Positions 1-14,000 are shown, counted from the first letter of the stretch. The stretch is 31,127 nt of DNA from Deinococcus aerolatus (GCF_014647055.1 NZ_BMOL01000026.1:1-31127); one strand, 5' to 3'. Translations and numbers: made by a program. Notes: generated from the letters alone by a model not told the origin.

Positions 1-192
1 TGGGGTAGGCACGTCGCGTCACACCCGATTCTGAACCCAGCAGATTCCCTCCCGCAATTTTGGATGGCCTGTCCTCCAGCCTCTAAGTAGCCGGTGCTCC
101 GTTTTGCCCCCACCATCATGTTGAGCTCATGGCGTGAAACGTGCCCCCTGCGAAGAGTGGGGCAGAGGCTGTCTGCAGGCAGGCCAAGCATG

Positions 193-223
193 AAGGCGGA
201 TCTGGAGATTCCAGGTCCGCCTT
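193..223 (-). terminator. Terminator-like hairpin after fruA
   Basis: A 14-bp inverted repeat lies 16 bases beyond the fruA stop codon: AAGGCGGATCTGGA, a three-base loop, then TCCAGGTCCGCCTT. The only imperfection is one T/C position that can wobble pair. The stem ends in A/T pairs, so transcripts in either direction end the hairpin with a short U run. It probably terminates the fruBKA transcript. Bases 1-192 hold no gene that I can support. Confidence 0.65.
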
Positions 224-239
224 CTGTGTCCACCCGCCT

Positions 240-2063
<1,824 letters not shown>

Positions 2064-2127
2064 GGGGAGTCCTCCTGGGAGGGGAGAGGGGGAAGGGGCC
2101 GGGGTCCGGCGGTCCGGTGGGCGAACG

Positions 2128-3095
2128 TCATGTCTTTTCCACCTGACGCAGCGTCTCGATCACGACCTGCGCCGCGAAGGCGTCCAGGTCCGTGCGGGAC
2201 GGCAGGTGCGCGCCCAGGCGGGTGATCGCGCCCAGACTGAAGGCGGTGGCGCGGCGGGCTGCGCCGGCCAGATCCAGGCCGTCGGCGTGCGCCGATACCA
2301 GCCCGGCCACCATCGCGTCGCCTGCGCCGACCGTGCTGGTGATGCGGACGCGGGGGGGAACGGCGCGCACAGCGCCCTGTGCGCTCACAAGCAGGGCGCC
2401 GCGTTCGCCCTGCGAGACCGCCACCAGCGAGGCCCCCCGCCGCAGCAGGTCCCGCGCCGCCTCCAGCACCTCGGCCTCATGCGTGAGAGATCGGCCCAGC
2501 GCCGCCTCCAGCTCGTGAATGTTCGGCTTGACCAGATCCGGCAGCGTCTGTGCCGCCAGCGCCGCCGTCAGCGCCGCGCCGCTGGTGTCCAGCGCCACAA
2601 AACAGCCCGCCGCCCGCAGCGTCCCGGTCAGTCGGGCGTAAAAATCGGCCTCCACGCCGGGCGGCAGGCTGCCGGCCAGCACGAATGTACCGTGATCGCC
2701 GCCGAGGGCCGCAAGGCGTGAGCCGAGTTCGGCCAGGGCCTGTGGCGTGGCCGCCAAGCCCGGCAGGTTGATGTCGGTGGTTTCCTGCGCCTCGCCGTCC
2801 ACCAGCTTGACGCCCACGCGGGTGGCACCGGGCACACGCACGAACGCGTCGTGAACGCCCTTGGCCCGGAACAGCGCCTCGAAGGCCGCAGGGTTGCTGT
2901 CTCCCAGCAGGCCGGTCGCCGTGACCCGCAGCCCCCAGTCGGCCAGGAAGGCCGCCACGTTCACGCCCTTGCCGCCCGCGTCCAGCTGAAATGATTGTCC
3001 GCTGTTCACCTGGCCCTGCCGCCAGCCGTCAGCGTGGACCGTCAGGTCGAGCGCCGGGTTCAGGGTCAGGGTGGCCATCCGGGAGGACAGCGCCG

Positions 3096-3099
<4 letters not shown>
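2128..3099 (-). CDS. fruK: 1-phosphofructokinase (FruK), PfkB family
   Basis: This cytoplasmic kinase converts fructose-1-phosphate, the product of FruA, to fructose-1,6-bisphosphate using ATP. It has 323 residues, normal for the family. The N-terminal PfkB signature is at about 41-55 ([15 protein letters not shown]) and the C-terminal signature STVGAGDA is at about 255-262, with Asp261 the expected catalytic base. The chosen ATG overlaps the fruB stop codon in an ATGA, with GGGGAGG about eight bases upstream. A second in-frame ATG at 3078 gives a protein beginning [11 protein letters not shown], closer to the usual family start, so a start seven codons later is possible. The four-base overlap points to translational coupling with fruB. 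Confidence 0.95.
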
Positions 3100-5591
<2,492 letters not shown>

Positions 5592-5637
5592 ATCTACCCT
5601 CCCTGCGCGGCCGCACGGGTGGGCCGCATGATGGTTC

Positions 5638-5675
5638 CTTTTGACGAATTATGATTACTTTTGAGCAATTCAGAT
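5638..5675. promoter_or_regulatory. Tandem operator-like repeats at the fruB promoter
   Basis: Two direct repeats lie exactly 20 bp apart, so they sit on the same face of the helix: CTTTTGACGAATTATGAT at 5638-5655 and CTTTTGAGCAATTCAGAT at 5658-5675. They start at the fruB -10 element and cover the expected transcription start. The same TTTGAGC core recurs at 5868-5874 and, inverted, at 5784-5790 (GCTCAAA). DeoR-family regulators commonly bind spaced direct repeats, so the divergent DeoR gene is the likely ligand. Repressor binding here is inference. Confidence 0.55.
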
Positions 5676-5702
5676 CATAAGCTGGAATCGGCGAAAATGC
5701 AA
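5674..5702 (-). promoter_or_regulatory. Sigma70-type promoter of fruBKA
   Basis: On the minus strand, TTGCAT (5702-5697) and TATGAT (5679-5674) are separated by exactly 17 bases. Transcription would start near 5667, giving a 5' leader of about 75 bases to the fruB ATG. The operator-like repeats begin at the -10 element, which suits repression when fructose-1-phosphate is absent. The rest of the 314-bp divergent region (5592-5905) shows no gene. Confidence 0.65.
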
Positions 5703-5868
5703 GTGTCGGTTCACGGCCGGAGGAAGGTGGGCGTTAGACGGACTATTCCCCGGACAGAATCAGTGGTTGAGGCGGTCCCCCGCGCTCAAACAGGAACTGT
5801 TGAGATTTTCTGGCGCAACGCGCTCGCTCGGGCCAGAGGCATCATCCGGCAGAAACATCTGACGAAGT

Positions 5869-5897
5869 TTGAGCAGTTGTGACGGGTGCGCTACCAT
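5869..5897 (+). promoter_or_regulatory. Leaderless promoter of the DeoR-family regulator
   Basis: TTGAGC (5869-5874) and TACCAT (5892-5897) are separated by 17 bases. The -10 ends eight bases before the ATG at 5906, so transcription should begin at or very near the start codon. The -35 is part of the TTTGAGC motif that is repeated at the fruB promoter, which suggests autoregulation by the same protein. Confidence 0.6.
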
Positions 5898-5905
5898 TTC
5901 CCCAG

Positions 5906-6694
5906 ATGACCGCTCCACTCGCCGAGGAACGCCTGACCCGGATTCTCGATCTGCTGGCCCGCCAGGGCACGGTCCGCACCGTCGCGCTGACCGAGCACCT
6001 TGGCATCAGCGGAGCGACGGCCCGGCGTGATCTCGATCTGCTGGCCCAGCGCGGCCTGATTCGCAAGGTGCACGGCGGCGCGGCGCTGGCCAGTCAGGAC
6101 CAGCGCTACAGCGACCGCCAGCAGGCGGAACAGGGAGCCAAGGCCCGGCTGGCGGCAGCCACTGTGGCGCTGCTGCGGCCAGGGCAGACGGTGTATCTCG
6201 ACGCCGGAACAACGGCGCTGCAGGTGGCCCAGGCCCTGCGCCGTACGCCCGCGCTGACCCGCACGCTGCGGGTGGTCACGCACGCCATAGACGTGGCCTA
6301 CGAACTCAATGGCGAGTGTCCGCTGTACGTGGTGGGCGGCGAGGTCTACGGCTCGACCTACAGCCTGACCGGCCCCGACGCGCTGGCCACCGTGGAGCGC
6401 TATTCCTACGACGTGTTTCTGGTGGGCTGCACCAGCATCGACCCCAGTCGGGGTCTGACCAACAGCAATCTGGTAGAGACGCACCAGAAGTCGGCGATCA
6501 TGCGCCGCGCCGCGCAGAGCCTGCTGATTGCGGACCACAGCAAGTGGGGGCATGCGGGCTTCGCCACCTTCGCGGGACTGGGCGATGTCGCGGCCTGGGT
6601 CACCGACTGCGCCCCGGCCGACGCGCGCGCCGCGTTCGGGGCGGCGGGAACGCGGGTGGTCGAGGCCGATACGCTGGCCAGCGACGTGACCTGA
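5906..6694 (+). CDS. DeoR-family transcriptional regulator, probable fructose operon repressor
   Basis: This 262-residue cytoplasmic regulator has an N-terminal DeoR winged helix-turn-helix (about 6-58; the recognition region includes [14 protein letters not shown]). A DeoRC sugar-phosphate sensor domain follows (about 76-235), with the typical [15 protein letters not shown] and [10 protein letters not shown] motifs. Divergence from fruBKA and shared repeat motifs in the promoter region suggest that it represses the fru operon and releases on fructose-1-phosphate, as DeoR-type FruR proteins do. The ATG at 5906 is chosen because a TANNNT -10 lies eight bases upstream. A GTG at 5879 would add nine residues but lies inside the promoter. 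Regulatory target and ligand are inferred. Confidence 0.88.
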   Translation: MTAPLAEERLTRILDLLARQGTVRTVALTEHLGISGATARRDLDLLAQRGLIRKVHGGAALASQDQRYSDRQQAEQGAKARLAAATVALLRPGQTVYLDAGTTALQVAQALRRTPALTRTLRVVTHAIDVAYELNGECPLYVVGGEVYGSTYSLTGPDALATVERYSYDVFLVGCTSIDPSRGLTNSNLVETHQKSAIMRRAAQSLLIADHSKWGHAGFATFAGLGDVAAWVTDCAPADARAAFGAAGTRVVEADTLASDVT

Positions 6695-6803
6695 GGGCGC
6701 GGCAGGAGCGCGCGGTTCGCCCGCTGAACGTGGTGGGGGAGGGGAGGCGGCAGGCGCCCCCCACCCGGCGCGCCCGGTCCCTCACGCGGCGGGCTGCGCC
6801 ACG

Positions 6804-7568
6804 CTAACGCACGTACGACGCCCCGTTGATGTCCAGCGTCGCCCCGGTCATGTGCCGCACCAGCCCGGAGGCCAGGAACACCACCGTAGCCGCCACGTCC
6901 TCCGGCGGAGCAGCGTCTCCCAGCGGAAACTCGCGGGCCAGGTCCGCAGCGTGCTCGTTCAGGTACGCCTCAGCCATCTCGGTGCGGACCCAGCCGGGCG
7001 CCACCGCATACGCCAGAACGCCCTCGGCGGCAAAGCCGCGCGCGACCGAGCGGGTCAGCGCGATCACGCCGCCTTTTGACGCCGCGTAGTGCATGGCGTC
7101 CGGCTGGTCGCCCCGGAACGCGGCCCGGCTGGCGATGTTGATGATGATGCCGCCGCCCTGGCCCCTGAAGTGCTGGATGGCTTCCCGGCAGGCCTCGGCC
7201 ACGCTGAGCAGATTGACCTGCAGGGTTTCTTGCCAGACGCTGGCCCACGCCTCCAGGGGGTCATCCACCGTGACCGAGGGCGCAATGCCAGCATTGTTGA
7301 CCAGCACATCGACCCGGCCCTGCCAGTCGGCGGCGGCCTGAAACAGCCGGGCTGCCTCGCCCCCGCACGCCAGATCCCCGCTCAGGACGTGAATTCGCTG
7401 CGCGCCAAACTCTTCAAGGAGCGCCTCGCCGCCGTGTCCGCTGCGGCCCAGATGGGCGGCCACCGACGCCCCCGCCTCCAGCAGCCCGCGAACACACACG
7501 GCGCCGATGCCGCGTGAGGCTCCGGTCACCAGCACCACCTTGTCATTCAGATTGATCATGCCCGCCAT
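6804..7568 (-). CDS. SDR-family NAD(P)-dependent oxidoreductase
   Basis: A 254-residue classical short-chain dehydrogenase/reductase, normal in length. The cofactor motif TGASRGIG is at 15-22, NNAG at 91-94, and the catalytic set is Ser147, Tyr161 and Lys165 (YAASK). The C-terminal MTGATLDINGA segment is typical of FabG-like and sugar/polyol dehydrogenase members. The ATG at 7568 has GGGGAGAG a few bases upstream; a second in-frame ATG lies at 7559. The substrate cannot be read from the sequence. It is convergent with the DeoR gene and co-directional with the upstream peptidase, 135 bases away with a hairpin between, so a shared operon is doubtful. It could be a 3-oxoacyl-ACP reductase paralogue or a carbohydrate dehydrogenase. 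Confidence 0.9.
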   Translation of the reverse strand: MAGMINLNDKVVLVTGASRGIGAVCVRGLLEAGASVAAHLGRSGHGGEALLEEFGAQRIHVLSGDLACGGEAARLFQAAADWQGRVDVLVNNAGIAPSVTVDDPLEAWASVWQETLQVNLLSVAEACREAIQHFRGQGGGIIINIASRAAFRGDQPDAMHYAASKGGVIALTRSVARGFAAEGVLAYAVAPGWVRTEMAEAYLNEHAADLAREFPLGDAAPPEDVAATVVFLASGLVRHMTGATLDINGASYVR

Positions 7569-7646
7569 TGTCTCTCCCCGGACCCCCAAGGCGGGAGGGT
7601 CATCCGGGACGGACGACCGGGCCAAGGATACGCACCCGGCAGAGGA

Positions 7647-7679
7647 GGCCGGGAAGCCCCGCGTCCGGCCCTCCCGGCC
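7647..7679 (-). terminator. Possible terminator hairpin after the prolyl oligopeptidase gene
   Basis: A perfect 8-bp inverted repeat (GGCCGGGA and TCCCGGCC) with a 17-base loop lies 25 bases past the peptidase stop codon. There is no U run, so intrinsic termination is uncertain. It may also just be part of GC-rich spacer. Confidence 0.3.
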
Positions 7680-7703
7680 GAGTGCTTCTTGGCCCAGTTT
7701 CAC

Positions 7704-9746
7704 TTAGCCCAGTGCCGCCAGCAGAAAGGCGTACACGTCGGCCTTCTCCTCCAGAATCAGCCGGGTGGGCTTGCCCGCGCCGTGCCCGGCCCGCGTCTGC
7801 ACGCGCAGCAGGGTGGGGGCCGCGCCCTGCTGGACGCGCTGCAACTCGGCGGCGAACTTGTAGCTGTGCGCCGGAACCACCCGGTCATCGTGGTCCCCGG
7901 TGGTCAGCAGCGTGGGCGGGTAGGCCTGCGCTTTCAGGTTGTGCAGGGGACTGTAGGCCCGCAGCACCGCAAAGTCCTGCGCGTCCTGGCTGCTGCCGTA
8001 ATCGCTGACCCAGGCCCAGCCGATGGTGAAATGCTGGAAGCGCAGCATGTCCAGCACGCCGACGTGCGCTACCGCCGCGCCGATCAGTTCGGGATGCTGG
8101 GTCAGCGTGGCGCCGACCAGCAGGCCACCGTTGCTGCCGCCCTCGATGCCCAGATGCCGGGGCGAGGTGTAACCGCGTCCGGTCAGAAAGCGGGCGCAGG
8201 CGGCAAAGTCGTCGAAGACGTTCTGCTTTCTTTCCCGCGTGCCTGCCTGGTGCCAGTCCTTTCCGTACTCGCCGCCGCCGCGCAGGTTGGCCACCGCCAG
8301 CACGCCGCCCGCCTCCAGCCAGGCCAGCCGTGAGACGTCAAAGGCGGGCGTGAGGCTGATGTCGAAGCCGCCGTAGCCGTAGAGCAGGGTGGGATGTGAG
8401 CCGTCCAGCGTCAGGTCCCGCCGCGCCACGATGAACAGCGGCACCCGCGTGCCGTCGGGGCTGTCCGCAAACTCCTGGCGAACCTCGTAGCCGCCGAGGT
8501 CCACGGCCAGTTCCGGCGTCCACAGCAGGGTCAGGGCGCCGCTGGTGACCTCCAGCCGGTACCCGCTGGCCGGGGCGAGAAAGCTGGTGAAGGTAAGAAA
8601 GACCTCGTGACTGCCGGATTCACCGCTCAGCGCGGCCACGGTCCCCAGGCCCGGCAGGGTGACCGGACGGGCGTGCTGGCCGTGCCGGTCCACCAGCGTC
8701 AGGCGGCTCGACGCATCTTCGAGGGTATGCAGGACGAAGCCGCCTGCCACCATCTCGGCCCCCAGCAGGCGGTGCTGGCCTTCAGGCACGATGTCCCGCC
8801 GCTCGCCGGTGCCCAGGTCGTGCGAGATCAGGCGGCCCAGCGGGGTCTGGTCATCCGTCAGGAAGTACAGCAGCGGTCCATCGTTGCCGACGAACTCGAA
8901 GCTGGCCCCGAATTCAGCCACCACCTCCTGAAAGGGCCCGCTGTCCCCCAGGGGCCGCACCCAGATCAGGTTCTGGCGGGCGGTGCCCTTCCAGACGTTG
9001 ACGATCAGCCATGCCCCGTCCTCGGTCACGGTGGTGCCGAAGCCCCACTCCGGCTGGTCGGGCCTCTCCAGGACCAGTTCGTCGGCGGCCTGGGGGGTGC
9101 CCAGGCGGTGCAGCCACAGCCGCTGGTTCAGGTTGGCCCCGCTCAGGCGCTGTTCCTCGCCGGGGCGGTCATAGCGGGCGTAGAGGAAGCCGCTGCCGTC
9201 CGGGAGCCAGGTCGCCCCGCTGAACTTGCTGTCGGGCAGGACATCAGGCAGGTCCACGCCGCTGGCGACGTCGCGCACCCGCCACTCCTGCCAGTCGCTG
9301 CCGCCCGTCGAGACGGCGTAGGCCAGCCGGGAGGCGTCGCGGCTGACGGCCAGACCGCTCAGCGCCACCGTGCCGTCGTCCGACAGCGTGTTGGGGTCGA
9401 GCAGAACCCGGCCCTCGGCGGTGGGCGAGTCCATGACGTACAGCACGAACTGGTTCTGCAGCCCGCTGTTGCGCAGCTGGAAGTACGCCCTGCCCTCCTT
9501 CCACACGGCGCTCCGGCGAGGGTAATTCCAGAGTTCACCCAGCCGTTCCAGCAGCGCTGCGCGCTGGGGCAGCGCGTCCAGCACCATGCGGGTCAGGGTG
9601 TTCTGGTCCTCGACAAAGGCCTGGGTCTCGGGGCTGCCGGCGTCTTCCAGCCAGCGGTAGGGATCGGCAACCACCTGACCGTGGTAGGTGTCGGTGTGGG
9701 TGCTGCGGCGCACGGTGGGAGGGGTCGGGGACGGGGGCAGGGCCAT
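7704..9746 (-). CDS. Prolyl oligopeptidase (S9A family serine peptidase)
   Basis: A 680-residue prolyl endopeptidase of family S9A that cleaves after proline in short peptides. It has the N-terminal DPYRWLED motif (28-35), a seven-bladed beta-propeller region (about 75-420) and a C-terminal alpha/beta hydrolase domain. The catalytic residues are Ser538 in GGSNGG, Asp620 in GDHDDRVVP and His655 in GHGAGKP; Arg622 matches the substrate-binding Arg of the porcine enzyme. No signal peptide is visible, so it should be cytoplasmic. A TAGGCT -10 element five bases upstream of the ATG indicates a leaderless transcript. The gene is complete with no missing catalytic residue. Confidence 0.95.
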   Translation of the reverse strand: MALPPSPTPPTVRRSTHTDTYHGQVVADPYRWLEDAGSPETQAFVEDQNTLTRMVLDALPQRAALLERLGELWNYPRRSAVWKEGRAYFQLRNSGLQNQFVLYVMDSPTAEGRVLLDPNTLSDDGTVALSGLAVSRDASRLAYAVSTGGSDWQEWRVRDVASGVDLPDVLPDSKFSGATWLPDGSGFLYARYDRPGEEQRLSGANLNQRLWLHRLGTPQAADELVLERPDQPEWGFGTTVTEDGAWLIVNVWKGTARQNLIWVRPLGDSGPFQEVVAEFGASFEFVGNDGPLLYFLTDDQTPLGRLISHDLGTGERRDIVPEGQHRLLGAEMVAGGFVLHTLEDASSRLTLVDRHGQHARPVTLPGLGTVAALSGESGSHEVFLTFTSFLAPASGYRLEVTSGALTLLWTPELAVDLGGYEVRQEFADSPDGTRVPLFIVARRDLTLDGSHPTLLYGYGGFDISLTPAFDVSRLAWLEAGGVLAVANLRGGGEYGKDWHQAGTRERKQNVFDDFAACARFLTGRGYTSPRHLGIEGGSNGGLLVGATLTQHPELIGAAVAHVGVLDMLRFQHFTIGWAWVSDYGSSQDAQDFAVLRAYSPLHNLKAQAYPPTLLTTGDHDDRVVPAHSYKFAAELQRVQQGAAPTLLRVQTRAGHGAGKPTRLILEEKADVYAFLLAALG

Positions 9747-9751
9747 GCGTC

Positions 9752-9757
9752 AGCCTA
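9752..9757 (-). promoter_or_regulatory. Leaderless -10 element of the prolyl oligopeptidase gene
   Basis: TAGGCT on the minus strand ends five bases before the ATG at 9746, and no Shine-Dalgarno sequence is present. No convincing -35 is seen; TTCCAT with an 18-base spacer is weak. Confidence 0.4.
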
Positions 9758-9887
9758 GAGCCGACCTGCTGGCGGATGGAAGGGTGGGGACTTCATGTGC
9801 GGCTCAGCATCGCGCCGGTTCGTGGGGGCACGGAGAGGGCCAGGACCGTGTCAATCCGGAATCCACTACACCTGACCCCAATACCCC

Positions 9888-10037
9888 ATGCCCGAGGATG
9901 AAGTGTCGGCTCAGGGTCGCCCGGAAGACGTGCTGACGCCAGAACTGCTGACCATCGTGTTCTGGCCCGAAGTGCTCAGGATATGTGCCCCGGACAACGC
10001 AAGGCCATACCTCATTCTCTCCGCCCGGGCCTGTTGA
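9888..10037 (+). pseudogene. Remnant of a siderophore/heme-type ABC transporter ATPase (C-terminus)
   Basis: This 49-codon open stretch encodes EVSAQGRPEDVLTPELL, then a hydrophobic segment (IVFWPEVLRI) and ARPYLILSARA. It resembles the extreme C-terminus of FecE/HmuV-type ATP-binding proteins, which read roughly GEVVAQG-PEEVLTPELL-VF-VEV-RP. The Walker A, signature and Walker B regions are absent, and an in-frame TGA lies at 9873-9875, so nothing upstream can supply them. Codon usage has G/C at most third positions, as in real genes here. I infer a decayed 3' fragment left after loss of an iron-uptake locus. It lies in the 376-base gap between the peptidase and the MgtC gene, in which nothing else is recognised. 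Confidence 0.55.
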
Positions 10038-10109
10038 GGATCCGCTCGGGTATGGGTAGACCCAGCCCAGCGCCACTGGCGGCGGTGCCGTCCCCCCGGC
10101 GGGCATGTC

Positions 10110-10115
10110 TACACT
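10110..10115 (+). promoter_or_regulatory. Leaderless -10 element of the MgtC-family gene
   Basis: TACACT ends seven bases before the ATG at 10123. It lies downstream of an alternative in-frame ATG at 10105, which argues for the later start. The -35 is not convincing. Confidence 0.45.
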
Positions 10116-10122
10116 GACCGAC

Positions 10123-10602
10123 ATGGAATCCGTGACATCGATCTGGAACGAGCTCAAGCTGATGCAGGGCCTGCTGGTGGCCTTTGTCCTGAGCGGCGCG
10201 ATCGGCTGGGAACGGGAGCGCCTGCACCGTAGCGCTGGCCTGCGGACGCACATGCTGGTGGGCATGAGCGCGGCCCTGTTCGTGGTGCTGGCCGAAACCC
10301 TGATCACCTCGTTCGGCGGCGATGACGAGGGGGTTCGTTTCGACATGATCGGCCTGCTGGGCGCGGTGGTCAGCGGCATCAGCTTTCTGGGCGCGGGCGC
10401 AATTTTCTCGGACCGGGGCCGCAAGGCCAAAGGGCTGACCACGGCGGCGGGCCTGCTGGCCACGGCGGGTGTGGGCGTGGCGTGCGGCCTGCACCTGTAC
10501 GTGCTGGCCACCGGCGCCACCCTGCTGTTCCTGTTCACGCTGGCGGTGGTCCGGCGTCTGACACAGGGCGAGGATGGCAACTCCGCCGAGGACGAGGAAT
10601 AG
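10123..10602 (+). CDS. MgtC/SapB-family membrane protein
   Basis: A 159-residue integral membrane protein with four or five hydrophobic segments (about 13-29, 43-62, 75-95, 106-121, 123-144). It carries the two family signatures: [20 protein letters not shown] at about 25-44 and [11 protein letters not shown] followed by [20 protein letters not shown] at about 85-122. It lacks the soluble C-terminal domain of Salmonella MgtC and ends in a short acidic tail, like the short form found in many non-pathogens. Roles described for the family include growth in low magnesium and modulation of the F-ATPase; which applies here is unknown. A start at 10105 would add six residues. No magnesium-sensing leader is visible. 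Confidence 0.9.
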   Translation: MESVTSIWNELKLMQGLLVAFVLSGAIGWERERLHRSAGLRTHMLVGMSAALFVVLAETLITSFGGDDEGVRFDMIGLLGAVVSGISFLGAGAIFSDRGRKAKGLTTAAGLLATAGVGVACGLHLYVLATGATLLFLFTLAVVRRLTQGEDGNSAEDEE

Positions 10603-11014
10603 GGGGAATCGCCTGGCTCTGGGCGAGAATTCTGGAGGAAGGCTGCAGCCTGGCGGATAGCTCGGCCGGCTCCCGGGTCGCGGCCGAGAAGACATTTACA
10701 GCACGGCTGATCCGCTGTCAGGCAGCGCGCCGTACCTTTCCCATAACCTTCAGGGCAGGGTCCGCAATCTGGTCCTGATTGACGGCACAGATCACATCCA
10801 CCACGTGCTGACCGACGACAAGACCGAGAGAGGAACTTCTTCAAAAGCCGAATCTGGCCGCTGGCAGCCGTGGAACAGCAGTCCGGCCAGTCCGCATGAA
10901 CCGAAGGCCAGCGGGCGTCCTGCAACGTCGTCCCGTGGGCGCTGCTGGATTCCCCCGACTGGACGCCGTTTTCCGAATTGCCTTTAGGCAAGCCCGGGGT
11001 TATAAGATCATCGG
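10603..11014. other. 412-base spacer with possible decayed coding sequence
   Basis: No complete gene is recognised. On the plus strand, a frame open after a TAG at about 10658 runs to 10987. It contains a protein-like stretch around 10705-10840 (including LSHNLQGRVRNLVLIDGTDH), about 71% G/C at third positions, but no good start codon. A minus-strand frame covering about 10720-10840 also reads plausibly. I cannot assign either to a family. The 3' end of the spacer holds the histidine kinase promoter. Confidence 0.3.
10978..11008 (+). promoter_or_regulatory. Promoter of the large histidine kinase gene, with overlapping palindrome
   Basis: TTGCCT (10978-10983) and TATAAG (11001-11006) are separated by 17 bases. 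TAAGAT at 11003-11008 is an alternative -10. The GTG start at 11015 follows eight or six bases later, so the transcript is probably leaderless. The -35 forms the left half of a perfect palindrome, TTGCCT-TT-AGGCAA (10978-10991), which could be a repressor site. Confidence 0.5.
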
Positions 11015-14000
11015 GTGTCATTTCCCTACAACGGCCCAGAAGCGCACACGCTGGCGCTCCTGGAAGCCGCCCAGATAGCCTATTCTTACCCCACCTGGAC
11101 CACCACTCTTCAGGGGAACGTGGTGACCGCCAATGCCGCCTTGCTGGAGTATCTCGGCGTGGGCCTGGAACAACTGCGTGAAGGGAAGCTCCGTGCGGCC
11201 ACTCACCCGGAGGACCAGGACGGTCTTCTGGTGCCTGTGGCCGGGGAGTCCAGGGAGATGAGGCTGCGCCGTCATGACGGCCAGTACCGCTGGTTTCTGG
11301 TCACGCCCACCCTGCTGGAAGACGGGCATGCCCAGGGCTGGATCATGGCCGCGGTCGACATTGACGGGTACCGTGGCCGCCATCAGGCCGCAGCCGAGGA
11401 GCAGTCTCTTCTCCAGGGCATCATCGACGGAAGCAGTGACTGCATCAAGGTTCTTGATCTCGACGCGCGCCTGCTCAGCATGAACGCCGGTGGAATGCAG
11501 GTGATGGAGATTGAAGACTTCAGCGCCTGCCGTCTGGCGTTCTGGCCAACCTTCTGGGAAGGTGACACGAGGTTGCAAGTCGAGCGGGCGTTGCAGGCCG
11601 CCCGTGAGGGGCAGTCTCAGGTGTTTGAAGGAGCGGCCCACACCTTTAAAGGCACCCTGCGCTTCTGGGAGGTGGCGGTCAGCCCCATCCGCGACAGCGG
11701 CGGTACGGTACGCCGCCTGCTGGCCATTTCACGCGACATCACGCCCCGCAAACGTCAAAACGACCTGATGGCCAGTCAGAACCGGCTGCTTGAGCAGATT
11801 GCCACCGGGGAACCCCTCTCCGAGGTGCTGCTCAACCTCTCCCAGTTTATTGAGCAGCAGAGCGACGGGCTGTTGTGCGCGGTGCAGCGGTACGACGCGC
11901 GTACCGGCAAGCTGTTTGTGATGAGTGCTCCGAGCCTGCCCCCGGCCTACACGGCGGTGATTGATGGCCTGAGTGTGGGTCCTGATGCGGGTGTCTGCGG
12001 CGCGGCCGTGTTCCGGCGGGAACCGGTGGCGGTGGTGGACCTGTCCCTTGACCCGGCGTGGCCCGAGGACCGGCAGCAGGCGCTCGCGCATGGCCTGCGC
12101 GCCTGCTGGTGTTTTCCGCTCGTCAACCGCGAGGGTGAGATCCGGGGGGCTTTCGCCGTGTACGGGCGGCAGCCGCGCCCGTTAACGCCGGACGAGGAAC
12201 AGCTGCTCAATGTCGCCGCGCACCTGGCCCAGGTGGCCTTCGAGCGGGACCACCTGCTGCAGGCTGGGCAGCAGGCACGCCGGGAGCGCGACGAGAACGC
12301 CGCACTTCTGGACGCGTTCTTCGACACTGCCCCGGCCGGCTTCGCCTTCTTTGATACCCAGCTGCGTTTTCAGCGCCTGAATCCGGCGATGGCTGCCTTG
12401 ACGGGTCACCCCACCGAAGCCCATCGGGGCCGGAGCGTGGCTGAGCTGCTGCCCGGCTTTCCGGACGCCTCGCAGCCGCTTGAGGCTGTTCTGAGCAGCG
12501 GCGAGGCGCTGTCGGACGTGCTGATCACCGGGGAGACCCTGGCCGCCCCGGGCGTGACTCGAAGCTGGAACGAACGCTTTTTCCCAGTCAGGGACGCGGC
12601 CGGCACAATCCTGGGTCTGGGGGCGATTGTCAATGACGTGACAGACCAGCTGCGGGCACAGCAGGCCCAGAAGCACAGCGAGGACCGCTTCCGGTCGCTG
12701 GTCGAGGCGTCTGTCCACGTGGTGTGGACCACGGATCCGCAGGGCTCGGTGACCGACAGGCTGCCCACCTGGGAAGTATTCAGTAACGTCACACACGAGC
12801 AGTTGAAGGGATTCGGCTGGCTCGATACCCTGCACCCCGAGGACCGCCCACAGACCCTCGCGCTGTGGGAACAGGCCGTTCACTCGCGCAGCCTGTATGA
12901 GGCCGAATATCGCCTGCGCCGCGCCGACGGCGTGTACCGCCTGATGCTGGCGCGTGGCGTTCCCGTGCTGGAGACGGACGGCACGATCCGAGAATGGGTG
13001 GGCAGCTGCACCGACATCACCGAGCGCCGGCAGACGGAAGCCCAGGTGACGCGGCTCGCGCAGATCGTCGAGGCGAGCAGCGACTTTATCGGCATTGCCA
13101 GCCTGAGTGGAGAGGCGCTCTACGTGAACCGCTCCGGCCGGGACCTGCTGGGGCTGGGCGAGGGGGAAGTGGCCGGCACCGCCGTGATTGATTACTTCTC
13201 GGCCCAGGAACAGCCGTGGGTTCGGGAAGTGGCCCTGCCCACCCTGTTTGAACAGGGCCGCTTCCAGAGCGACGCTCATTTTCAGCACTTCCAGAGCGGT
13301 GAACTGGTGGCGGTCAACTGGAACCTGTTTCTGATTCGCGATTCTGCGACCGGTGAACCGACCGGCATCGCGACGGTCAGCCGGGACATCCGTGAGCGCA
13401 AGCAGATCGAAGAGGCGCTGCGGGAACAGACTGAAATTCTGGGCACGTTAAACCGGATCAACGAGGTCATTTCCGGTGAACTGGACCGTGAGCGTCTGGT
13501 CCAGGCCGTCACGGACGCCGGAGTTGAGCTGACCGGCGCACAGTTCGGGGCTTTTTTCTACAACTTTGTCAACGAGCGGCAGGAAACCTACATCCTGTAC
13601 GCCCTGTCCGGTGCGCCGCATGACGCCTTCGCCGGGTATCCGATGCCCCGCAACACCCGGGTGTTCGGGCCGACCTTCGCGGGTGAGGGTGTTATCCGGG
13701 TGGGGGACATCACCCAGGACCCCCGCTACGGACACAACGCCCCGTATCAGGGCATGCCCCCTGGCCATCTGCCGGTCAGAAGCTACCTGGCGGTGCCGGT
13801 GATCTCGCGGTCAGGAGAGGTGCTGGGCGGCCTGTTTTTCGGGCACGCCGAGGCGGACGTCTTCAGTGAACGTGCCGAGCAGCTGGCCGTGGGGCTGGCG
13901 GCCCAAACGGCGGTGGCCCTGGACAATGCCAGGCTCTACCAGCAGTTGCAAGACAGCCACGCGCAGCTTGAACGCCGGGTGGAGCAACGCACCGGTGAGC

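Noticed and set aside
9804..11021. 405-codon minus-strand frame opposite the MgtC gene
   Set aside because: It runs antisense through a clear MgtC-family gene and its translation is low-complexity, Ser/Arg/Pro-rich sequence.
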